This document shows positions 36,901 to 47,500 of a DNA stretch of 64,000 nt, piece by piece. The stretch's first letter is position 1. Every line of letters begins with the position of its first letter. This DNA comes from Macquaria australasica. Lineage: Eukaryota; Chordata; Actinopteri; Centrarchiformes; Percichthyidae. The notes beneath the pieces were generated by a model. That model was not told the origin of the DNA. It worked only from the letters and a program-made list of their open reading frames with translations, and ran no database searches. Both the position numbers and the translations under genes were made by a program. The DNA is taken from contig SEMN01000486.1 in the NCBI GenBank assembly GCA_005408345.1, positions 124,001-188,000 on the forward strand, given 5' to 3'.

Positions 36901-39898
36901 TGATGGTTAGAGTGAGATTACCGTAATGTCTGGTGCTAGAGATGATGGTTAAAGTGAGATTACCGTAATGTCTGGTGCTGGAGATGATGGTTAAAGTGAG
37001 ATTACCGTAATGTCTGGTGCTGGAGATGATGGTTAAAGTGAGATTACCGTAATGTCTGGTGCTGGAGATGATGGTTAAAGTGAGATTACCGTAATGTCTG
37101 GTGCTGGAGATGATGGTTAAAGGGAGATTACCGTAATGTCTGGTGCTGGAGATGATGGTTAGAGTGAGATTACCGTAATGTCTGGTGCTGGAGATGGTGG
37201 TTAGAGTGAGATTACCGTAATGTCTGGTGCTAGAGATGATGGTTAGAGTGAGATTACCGTAATGTCTGGTGCTGGAGATGATGGTTAAAGTGAGATTACC
37301 GTAATGTCTGGTGCTGGAGATGATGGTTAGAGTGAGATTACCGTAATGTCTGGTGCTGGAGATGATGGTTAAAGTGAGATTACCGTAATGTCTGGTGCTG
37401 GAGATGATGGTTAGAGTGAGATTACCGTAATGTCTGGTGCTGGAGATGTTGGTTAGAGTGAGATTACCGTAATGTCTGGTGCTAGAGATGATGGTTAGAG
37501 TGAGATTACCGTAATGTCTGGTGCTGGAGATGATGGTTAAAGTGAGATTACCGTAATGTCTGGTGCTGGAGATGATGGTTAGAGTGAGATTACCGTAATG
37601 TCTGGTGCTGGAGATGGTGGTTAGAGTGAGATTACCGTAATGTCTGGTGCTGGAGATGATGGTTAGAGTGAGATTACCGTAATGTCTGGTGCTGGAGATG
37701 ATGGTTAGAGTGAGATTACCGTAATGTCTGGTGCTGGAGATGATGGTTAAAGTGAGATTACCGTAATGTCTGGTGCTGGAGATGATGGTTAGAGTGAGAT
37801 TACCGTAATGTCTGGTGCTTCTGATGATGGTTAGAGTGAGATTACCGTAATGTCTGGTGCTTCTGATGATGGTTAAAGTGAGATTACCGTAATGTCTGGT
37901 GCTGGAGATGGTGGTTAAAGTGAGATTACCGTAATGTCTGGTGCTGGAGATGGTGGTTAAAGTGAGATTACCGTAATGTCTGGTGCTTCTGATGATGGTT
38001 AAAGTGAGATTACCGTAATGTCTGGTGCTTCTGATGATGGTTAAAGTGAGATTACCGTAATGTCTGGTGCTTCTGATGATGGTTAGAGTGAGATTACCGT
38101 AATGTCTGGTGCTGGAGATGATGGTTAAAGTGAGATTACCATAATGTCTGGTGCTGGAGATGATGGTTAGAGTGAGATTACCGTAATGTCTGGTGCTGGA
38201 GATGATGGTTAGAGTGAGATTACCGTAATGTCTGGTGCTGGAGATGATGGTTGGGGGAATTTGAGAGATTGCATGTCTAATTTGCTGGAGATGATGGTTA
38301 AAATTGAGACCGTATGTCTGGTGCTGGAGATGATGGACAGAGTGAATACGTAATGTCTGGTGCTGGAGATGATGGTTAGAGTAGGAATGCAATGTCTGGT
38401 TCTGAGATGATGGATTGAGTGGGAATTACATGTGTCTGGTGCTGCCGGAGATGATGGTTAAGTGGTGCCATGTCTGGTGCTGGAGATGATGACCAGAGTG
38501 AGTGCATGTGTCTGGTCTGGAATGAGTGGATTTAGAAATTGAGATTAAAATATGTCTGGTGCTGGAGATGATGGTTAAAGTGTGATTACATGTCTGGTGT
38601 GATGGTTAGAGTGAGATTACGTAATGTCTGATTGCTGAGATGATGGTTAAAGAGTAGAGATTACGTAATGTCTGGTGCTGGAGATGATTAGTTGGAGTGA
38701 GATACCGTGATATGTCTGGTGCTGGAGATGATAAGTTTAGAGTGAGATTACCGTGTGTCTGTCTGGTGCTGGAGATGATGGCAAAATTAGGGATTACAGT
38801 AATGTCTGGTGCTGGAGATGGTTAGAGTGCAGGATTACCCGTGTGTCTGGATTGCTGGAGATGATGGGACTGAAATTGAAAATTACCGTAATGTCTGGGT
38901 GCAAGGAGATGATGGTTGAGTGAGATACACCCGTAATGTCTGGGTGTGGAGATGATGGTTTAAGTGAGATTACTTGCATGTCTTCCTGTGGTGCTGGAGA
39001 TGATGGATTTAAAAGTGAGGATGCGTAATGTCTGGTGCTAGAATGATGGTTGGGAGTGGTGCAAGTATGTCTGGTGCTGGGAATGATAAATTCAAGTGAG
39101 ATGCAATAATGTCTGGTGCTGGAGATGATAGTTTAGAAGTGAGATTACCGTAATGTCTGGTGCTGGAGATGATGGTTAGAGTGAGATTACCGTAATGTCT
39201 GGTGCTGGAGATGATGGTTAAAGTGAGATTACCGTAATGTCTGGTGCTGGAGATGATGGTTAGAGTGAGATTACCGTAATGTCTGGTGCTGGAGATGATG
39301 GTTAGAGTGAGATTACCGTAATGTCTGGTGCTGGAGATGATGGTTAAAGTGAGATTACCGTAATGTCTGGTGCTGGAGATGATGGTTAAAGTGAGATTAC
39401 CGTAATGTCTGGTGCTGGAGATGATGGTTAGAGTGAGATTACCGTAATGTCTGGTGCTGGAGATGATGGTTAGAGTGAGATTACCGTAATGTCTGGTGCT
39501 GGAGATGATGGTTAAAGTGAGATTACCGTAATGTCTGGTGCTGGAGATGATGGTTAAAGTGAGATTACCGTAATGTCTGGTGCTGGAGATGATGGTTAAA
39601 GTGAGATTACCGTAATGTCTGGTGCTGGAGATGATGGTTAGAGTGAGATTACCGTAATGTCTGGTGCTGGAGATGATGGTTAGAGTGAGATTACCGTAAT
39701 GTCTGGTGCTGGAGATGATGCGGGAGCTCTGCTTCTGTTGTCGGCTGTCGGTGGTGATCAGGACGACATCAAACAGCAGCAACTCGGCAGGATTTTCCTC
39801 CAGCAGATGTTCATTCACTTTCTGCAGCGCCTGAAGAGTAAAAGATGTATCTGAATTATTAATCTGTCTGTGGCTCACAAATATACACACACATACAT

Positions 39899-39933
<35 letters not shown>

Positions 39934-41136
39934 CTGATGTGTTTTTAATAGTTTTTGGAGCAACAATGGAGAACACATAGAATATTGTAACCTAAACCTA
40001 ACCTAAGACAGGTAATCATTGTATCTACACACACACACACACACAACAGTTGTTAAAAGTTTTAAATTGATGTTTAATTCTGACCTGCAGCAGCGGGAAA
40101 GCCACGCCCACGCCGTACACGTCATCGCCATCGTCAGCTCCACATTCAAACACCGCACGAGACGTCACCGCGACAACCACTGCGCGACCCGCATCTTTCT
40201 GCAGAGGAGACACGGATCACCTGCATCTTCACCTGCACTTCTTCTTTTATCTGACGTTTCAATCAGACCGGACACAGAACCAACGCCGAACCAATACAGA
40301 ACCCATATGAAATCACCAGACGACCAACACAGGACCAACATGGAACACTACTTACATTATGATTAAAATAACAGAATTTGAAGTGGAGCCTGGCCTTTGA
40401 CCACATTCAGACATTTTAACTCAAGTATTCTTGCACATATTTTTGTATGCAAGAAAACATCGTGCTATTGTACGTTTTCTAAGAATAGTTTTGCTTGTTC
40501 TGTGCTGCCAGCTTCTCTCGAGTCTTTGCAGACGCTGCCCTAATTTTAGCCTCACATTCTCCAGTCCGATTATCCATTTTCGAAATATGCTATTTTAGCA
40601 TTGCATCGCTAAGTGGCGATAGTATGTCACAGTTACAACACGACTTATGGTTTATTTTAAAGTATTAGGTCCCGCTCATCAGTTCGGCATACATTACATA
40701 GACTATACAGCCACTGTACATATAGTTTAACTTTCACAATACGTTAAACACTTTGAACGTTTCTCCCACTCGTTTGTAAGCTTAAACAGTTCAAACTTTA
40801 GTGCAGCAGTGGGATGCATGGTGATTTATTTATTAGCCGAATTTGCCGGAGGACACTAACGTCTCGAGTTGTAAGATTTACGCGGTGTTCTGGTGAAAAC
40901 GAGGAAGGTTACATTAAAATGTCTGATAATTTAAACGTAATCTGGTGGAAAACGCTGAGAAATTGCACGAAATACAGTGCGATTCTTCTAATGTCGGCCG
41001 GGGCTGCGTGGCAGTGTCTCTGCGGGTATGTGATCTCTCCCGCCTCGCTGTCTTTCGGGGATGAGACGGTCCTGAATAACTTGCCTCAGGTGAGTCTTAC
41101 CTGCTTCACGTCGGTGTTCTGCACCGTGGAGACCAT
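33901..41136 (-). CDS. Divergent cytosolic 5'-nucleotidase IA/IB-like protein, probable pseudoenzyme
   Basis: Coding exons in gene order are 41136-41101, 40198-40085, 39830-39695, 35256-35134, 34403-34273 and 34146-33901, all GT-AG and in phase. The sum is 786 nt, 261 aa (stop TGA 33901-33903). Family evidence: AVTSRAVF, ALQKVNEHL...FDVVLITT, SRIISSTRHYGLEVSRFC (aligning to human RLINSINHYDLFIERFC), QLRVMF and LAGAPRGPILSLLRPH all align in order with NT5C1A. Active members hydrolyse AMP and other nucleoside monophosphates in the cytosol through a HAD-type fold. Here motif I DGD reads C160-G-D, the VTAR threonine of motif II reads VMSC, and the FFDD motif reads LLSD. The protein is also about 100 residues shorter, so activity is doubtful. 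Intron 3 carries a huge 42-bp array. The first ATG is chosen because no in-frame ATG is seen just upstream. Confidence 0.85.
35355..39719 (-). repeat. 42-bp minisatellite made of exon end plus 5' splice site, about 100 copies
   Basis: In gene sense each unit is the last 25 nt of exon 3 (encoding IISSTRHY plus the first base of a Gly codon) followed by the first 17 nt of the intron (gtaatctcac...). About 69 near-perfect units cover 35355-38250, a corrupted block covers about 38254-39130, and about 14 near-perfect units cover 39130-39719. One unit (near 35966) is 39 bp. Variation is limited to a few sites (aaag/agag, gatgatgg/gatggtgg, gga/tct); the donor core is almost unchanged. The unit has no stop in the gene's frame, which creates long artificial open frames. 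Confidence 0.97.
39695..39830 (-). CDS. Nucleotidase-like exon 3, seed of the 42-bp array
   Basis: 136 nt, acceptor ctcttcag, donor TACG|gtaatc. It encodes ALQKVNEHLL to SRIISSTRHY plus one base of a Gly codon completed by exon 4 (GT CTT GAA). The phase match to exon 4, and the homology of RIISSTRHY to human NT5C1A, show that the array copies real exon sequence. The donor is below consensus (T at +5, C at +6). Confidence 0.85.
39889..39934. repeat. (AC)n(AT)n microsatellite
   Basis: AC units followed by AT units in intron 2 of the nucleotidase-like gene. A second short (AC)n is at 40028-40044. Confidence 0.85.
40919..41089 (+). CDS. gramd4: Putative gramd4 first coding exon (hydrophobic N-terminus)
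   Basis: ATG 40919 (A at -3) opens 57 codons ending at a consensus donor CAG|GTGAGT, phase 0, matching the phase of exon 43194-43256. The peptide has a membrane-like core (YSAILLMSAGAAWQCLCGYV). An in-frame ATG at 40814 would add 35 residues. The exon lies inside intron 1 of the minus-strand nucleotidase-like gene. No homologous N-terminus is recalled, so the assignment rests on splice phase and position only. Confidence 0.5.
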
Positions 41137-41525
41137 GTCCGCCTCTCGGCTGAAACTCTGCGGGTTATAAAGAGTCTTAACAGGCGACTCTGCCGACCTA
41201 TTCGCCGCCACAGCACAGTAACTACCGCTGACTCAACTAGCCGTCAAACTAACTTACTTCAAAGCTCCTCCGGAAACAGAGATCTACCTGTGCGGGTTCC
41301 GCCTGACGTTCGCTTTAAGAGCGCAGCGTGATGGCGTCACTTCCTTGTTTGTCTTCCGCTGGCCACCCTGCCCACAGCGGTGCTTACTGTGGCAGGTAGG
41401 GAGAGACGGGACCGGTTTCACCCCCTAAACATCCGACGTCTGGACCAACTGCCGGGACAGAGGAGGGAGGCTGGTCTGGAGCGGGTCTGAGAGGAGCCTT
41501 GGCCCGGTTTGTAGCGGGTTTGTGG

Positions 41526-41559
<34 letters not shown>

Positions 41560-44500
41560 TTTGCTTCAGCTTCGGTTCACGGTGAGAAACTCCTCCTCTG
41601 TCCCATCTTTCCTCCCTCACTCCCTTCCTCCCTCACTCCCTCACTCCCTATCCTCTTAATCCCGGTCCTCAGGCGTGTACAGCCCGAACCCCGCGGACCG
41701 GTCGGGTTCCTGTAGATCCTCCTTGAGGTCCGCAGGTGAGCAGCAGCTGATTGGCTCCCACCGGTTCAGGTGGTGAACAGAAAACAGAAGGAGAGCATTT
41801 TCTGTTATCAGAGACCCAAACAGCCTCAGGTCAGACCGGCAGTCAGTCAGTCAGTCAGTAAGCGAAGCAGTCAGTCAGTCAGTGAAGCAGTCAGTCAGTC
41901 AGTCAGTCAGTAAGCGAAGCAGTCAGTCAGTCAGTGAAGCAGTCAGTGAAGCAGTCAGTCAGTCAGTATGTGAAGCAGTCAGTCAGTCAGTATGTGAAGC
42001 AGTCAGTCAGTCAGTGAAGCAGTCAGTGAAGCAGTCAGTCAGTCAGTGAAGTAGTCAGTGAAGCAGTCAGTCAGTCAGTATGTGAAGCAGTCAGTGAAGC
42101 AGTCAGTCAGTCAGTATGTGAAGCAGTCAGTGAAGCAGTCAGTCAGTCAGTGAAGCAGTCAGTCAGTCAGTATGTGAAGCAGTCAGTGAAGCAGTCAGTG
42201 AAGCAGTCAGTGAAGCAGTCAGTCAGTCAGTCAGTATGTGAAGCAGTCAGTCAGTGAAGCAGTCAGTCAGTCAGTCAGTATGTGAAGCAGTCAGTCAGTG
42301 AAGCAGTCAGTGAAGCAGTCAGTCAGTGAAGCAGCCAGTGAAGCAGTCAGTCAGTCAGTATGTGAAGCAGTCAGTCAGTATGTGAAGCAGTCAGTCAGTC
42401 AGTCAGTGAAGCAGTCAGTCAGTCAGTCAGTCAGCCTCACCTGTACAGCCAGAGCTGGGGTGTGTGCAGGTGAAGAATCAGACGGTGATCTTCAGAAGCA
42501 GTCAGACCAGTCCGTCTCTCTGTGTGTGATCAGTCAGTCAGTCCTACATGTTCAAACAGTGTTTGGGACTCAGGCGGTGATCTTCAGAAGCAGTCAGACC
42601 AGTCCGACAGCTCACTGAGCAACACCTTCAGTCCTCCGCAGTCCGCTGTCTGCACGGTGTGCTGAAGCTGGTTAGCGTAGCTTAGCATAAAGACTGGAAA
42701 CGGGGGGAAACGGCTAGCCTGGCTCTGTCCGAAGGTAATTAAAAACCCCACCCACAAACACCCCTGAAGCTCACCAACGCTCTCACGCGTTATATCTCAT
42801 TTGTTTAATCTGTGCAAACGCTGAAATGTAAAAAAACTGTGCCAGACGATTACTTGCCTCTGAGCAGTCGCAGTCAGTGGACAGATGGGGAGTTGTTGCT
42901 TTTGCACCTCTGGTGGTTAAAGTGAGATTACCGTAATGTTTTAGCACTAGACAAACGAGATGCGACAGAATAAAGTAATAAAGTAAAGGATTTTGTTTCC
43001 TTTGGACTCAGCCAGGCTAGTCGTTTCCCCCTGTTTCCAGTCTTCGTGCTAACCGGCTGTAGCCTTGTATTTAACAGACAGATATGAGAGCGGTATTGAT
43101 CTTTACATCTAACTCTCCGGCATAACGTGAATAAGCGTATTTCCCAAAACTGCGGACTGTTCCTCTTTAACGATGGGGCTGTTTGTGTTGCAGCTTGTTC
43201 GTCCCACCTCAGCCTCTCTGGCCAAACGAGATCCGGTATCTGACACTGAGGTGCTGGTGAGTCCAGGTTTTAGACTCTACAGTCTGGTTCAGTGTGGAGA
43301 GCAGAGGTTGAAACATTAAGCTGATGATAAAACTTTTCCTCCTCCCTGAACAAACGGCGGGATGACGTCACAGTGGAGCGTCTGATTGGCTGCTCAGCTG
43401 TTTGTATGAGTCTTTCTTGGAGTGGGCTGAAGTGCTGAGTGCTGACTCTCCCTGTATAAATAAAGCTTATGATCACTAAGTGTTGAAGGAGCCTCACATT
43501 CAGGTCAGTCACAAGATTCATTAGAAGCAGAAGACGTTTTTGTTTCATCTGTTGCATCTGCTTTTTATTCAGCTCCAGGTTCAGGTTCAGTGTCTCCTCG
43601 CTGTCAGACTTCTGCTGTCGTCTCTGTCGACGTTAATGTGCTGAATAATCTCACAGGATGTAAATGAACAGCAGCTTTAACGTGTGTCAGAATGAATGAA
43701 TGAATTACGTTTTTGTTATTGTGTCGGCTGTGGCTCAGGAGGTAGAGCGGGTCATCCAATAATCCCAGGGTTGGCGGTTCGATCCCCGGCTAGTGGGCGA
43801 GACACTGAACCCTAAGTTGCTGCACCTTGCATGGCAGCTCCGTCGCCATCGGTGCGTGAATGTGTGTGTGAATGAGACCAATCTGTAAAAGACGCCACAG
43901 ATTCAAACAAGCCAGGACTAGAGTTCAGCGTACACATTTTCAAACAACGTCAAAAGAGAGAAAAAAAACAAAACATCTTTCACATTTTCAGACCGTCAAT
44001 AAGTCCAACAGAATTCATAAATCACTGAAAGTTGCCATGTAGTAAATATAAAAAATACTAATTTAACAATCGATCTTGCCTTCTTTTCCAGGCTTTTGAG
44101 ACAAAGTTGAAAAACATAAACACATTAAACTTAAACAGCCATTTCAGTTTGTGATCATCCGAACTCCAGAATATTTCAGGGTTTTGTCGAGCCATTTCGT
44201 GTGTCAGATGTTGGATTCAAAAACTCCTGATTTGATTAATTTTGGTTCTGTTCAATTCAGTTCTTGTAAATTTAGTTACATCAGATGAATAGCAATTTTG
44301 CTAGTATGTGGAAATGTATCCTGGGAACTTAACTGTTCTTACCCATCCCTAGCAGCATGGTGCTAGGGATGGGTCAGTTGGTCTGTCCAGTACATGGATC
44401 CAGACTGAAATATCTCAACAGCTGTCAGAGAGATTATTATAAAGTTTTGTGAAGACATCCATGGTCTCCTGAGGATGAAGCCTAATGACTCTGGTAATCC

Positions 44501-47500
44501 CCTGATTTTTCCTCTAGCGCCACCAGCAGGTCAGTTTTCACATATCCAGTAAAATATCTCTATTTACTAAATGGATTGGCACAAACTTTTGTACAGACAT
44601 TCATGGGTCCCCTACTGACTTGAGGTCCCCTGACGCTTCTTCTAGCGCCACCATGAGGTTTGTATTTGTGGTTTTGAGTGAAAAGTCTCAGCAACTATTC
44701 GATGGAAGGATTGTGATCCCTTAAATTTTTATCCAACACCATCATCAATTTATGACTAAATACCTGCAAACCTAACAACATTGCCATTAGCCTCAGTTGT
44801 GTTTTGTGTTTAGCGCTAATTAGCAAATGTTAGCATGCTAACACACTAAACTAAGATGGAAAACAAGGTAAACATTGTAGCGTCTAAACATCAACATGCT
44901 AGCATTGTCATTAGTTTTGCAGGTATTTGGTCATAAACCAAAGTATTGATCAAATTAAAATTCAGACCTGATGGTGGGGCTAGAGGAAAAGTCACGGGAA
45001 CAAAGTTATTACAATTCATCCTCTGGGAACCATGAATATGCGCACCAGATGTCACGACAATCCATCCAATGGTTGTTAAGATATTTCAATAAAAAACAAA
45101 AATTTCAACCTCGTGGTGGTGCTAGAAAAAAAGTCAGGAAGTCACCAGTCATTTGAATACATTGTCTGGGAACCATGAATGGCTGTACCAAATTTAGTCC
45201 CAATCCATCAAGTAGATGTTGAGAGATTTTGCAGGACAAGTGCAAACTTTGACTTGATGGTGGTGCTGGAGGAAAAGTCAGGGGATCGCCAAAGTTATTA
45301 GGATACATCATCTGGGAACCACAAATGTCTGTACAAAAGTTCTTGGCGATCCTTGAAATAGTTGTTGAGATATTTCCTTATCCATCCATAGAGCCATGCT
45401 GCTAGTGTGGCCAAAAACCTGACTGGCGCTCACGTGGAAACACACGTCAGTTATCACTTTATTGAAAACAGGTTATTATCGAATGTTTTGTGGATCATTT
45501 CTCAGTGCTCCTCTCCTCTTACAGTCTCTGCAGCGCCGTCTTCAGTCATGTTCAGGTAGAGACCGGCTACACGGTGCCCACCATGCGGAAGCATCTGGAC
45601 AGGATCCGCTTCCGGGGCCAGAGACGGGACGACTTCCTGGATCTGACCGAGTCGCCCTACACGTCCGACACAGAATGCACCGAGGAGGTCGTGATTAAAC
45701 CTCGCGTCTCTGTCAGAGAGCCGGAGGAGCTGAGGGAGGCGGAGTCAGAGCAGCAGAGTGACGCTCAGGTACAAAAAACACACCTGTCTCATCTGTGACG
45801 GAGAGAATCTGAGAATAATATCAACCAGGAGTTTAAAAAGATCAACAAAATTATGTTGGAAACCATATTTGACCCAGCCGAACACAGTTTGGTAGGATTT
45901 CAACAGTGTGATCACTTTTTTTCTGTTCTGATAATTGTCAATAAATTGGTTAAACTGCAGGTTTGTTACCAACCTGCCGGTTCATGTTGCTGCAGGGCTC
46001 TGTTGTGAACGGTCTGTTGATTTAGTATAAACAGATACAGAGACGTTACCACCTTGAAAGTGACTTTGTGTTTCTATATTTTCTTTTATTTAAAGTAATT
46101 TTTGTGTGATATTAGGCTTCATTCACCTAGATTTGATCTGAACTTGTGTGCATGACGAGGTTCGTACAAAGTCTTGAAAGTTTGGAAAATGCTTTATTTT
46201 AACCTTTATGTTTTTAAGGTTAGGAATAAAGCATGAATTGGAATATAATCCTTGAAAAATGCTTGAATTTCAACATAATCTGGTGTTTCATCATCTACAC
46301 AATCACGCATGTAAACCAAAAATGTTTCAATATTTAAATTAAATGATCCCGTCGTCATATTTGTTTGCCTCCTGGCATTTATAGTAACAATTAAAGGCTT
46401 CGAGAGGAAATTTTGTTACCTTGAAAGTACTTTAAAAGTGCTTGATACTCTTAAAAAGCTGTATGAACCCTGGTATGAACAAATTAAGAACAAATTTCCT
46501 CAACTAAACTCTCTGATTCACACAAATCTTATTTTATTTGGGTTAGAAGAGTCTTTACATGTTTCATGAATCAAGAGTTTTTTATCTTTTTATTCCATTT
46601 TTATGAACAAATTTAGGAGAAAAAATAAGAGCAATATTTGTGAATAAGGCTTATCGTCTACTGTTGAGACTTATAATGTTAACAGGTTCTTCCCTGGTTA
46701 AGTAAAGGATAATAGTAATGTAGAGTGTGAATAGAGGAGGACCCAGGATTGAACCCTGTGGCACCCCACATGGGGGAAAAACCATGACCCAGGTCCCTGT
46801 CACGTGAATCAACCAGCGATATTTATTGAAGATGATTACCTGCTTCAAAGATTTTAATTCAGTTGTATCATCTTTTCTGTGTTGTCTGGTTATTTCTGTG
46901 TGTGTGCTTGTCTCTCAGGCTGGTCCAGGATCATTTTCTGCAGCTCTCCAGGACGACCCGAGGACGGATCTCAATGAGATCAAAGGTCACCTAGAAATCG
47001 CCTTGTTAGAGAAACACTTCTTACGTGAGTATTCTGACCTGGACGGCACTCTGTGTGGGCTTTTCTTTGGTTTCATAAAGCTTCAAATAAATAATATGAA
47101 CCAAAGACAAATTAATACATATGTGTTTAAACAAAGTAACTGGTTCAAAGATCTGTTGTAGCTTTAAGCATCACCTGGGTGTTTATTGTGGATTGAAATC
47201 TGGGAATTCATATTTCTGCAGTTCAGTTTTCTCCTGTGAGATTTTATTCTGAAAAACAACCACCGAGACCTGGTTTTCAGGCTGTTCAGATTCACACCAA
47301 CCAATCAGACACAGAGCCAGATTATTGCTCCAGTATCCCTCTATCTTTCCCCTCACTATCCACACCGACATGATTCAGCCGGGGTGAAGCTAGTAAGTGG
47401 ACCTTGAGATGAGATTATTTTGTCAGACTACTTCATCTTTCACTTTGGCATTTAAAAATAAAAAATAATTGAAAATAAAGTGTCCCTTTTTTAAATTGGC

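Noticed and set aside
35324..38392. A 1022-codon open frame on the minus strand (and a 303-codon one at 39009-39920)
   Set aside because: These are the stop-free 42-bp array read as protein, not an independent repeat-protein gene. The right-hand frame begins with genuine exon 3 (39695-39830), and only that part is called coding.
35355..39719. CRISPR-like repeat array
   Set aside because: Units are directly adjacent with no unique spacers, and the context is a vertebrate intron.
43726..43800. Functional tRNA gene
   Set aside because: A and B boxes are present, but the sequence continues into a known-type SINE body and no complete cloverleaf is formed.
46651..46848. A functional reverse transcriptase gene
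   Set aside because: Only one conserved block (GVPQGSILGP) survives in about 60 codons, so it is a dead LINE fragment.
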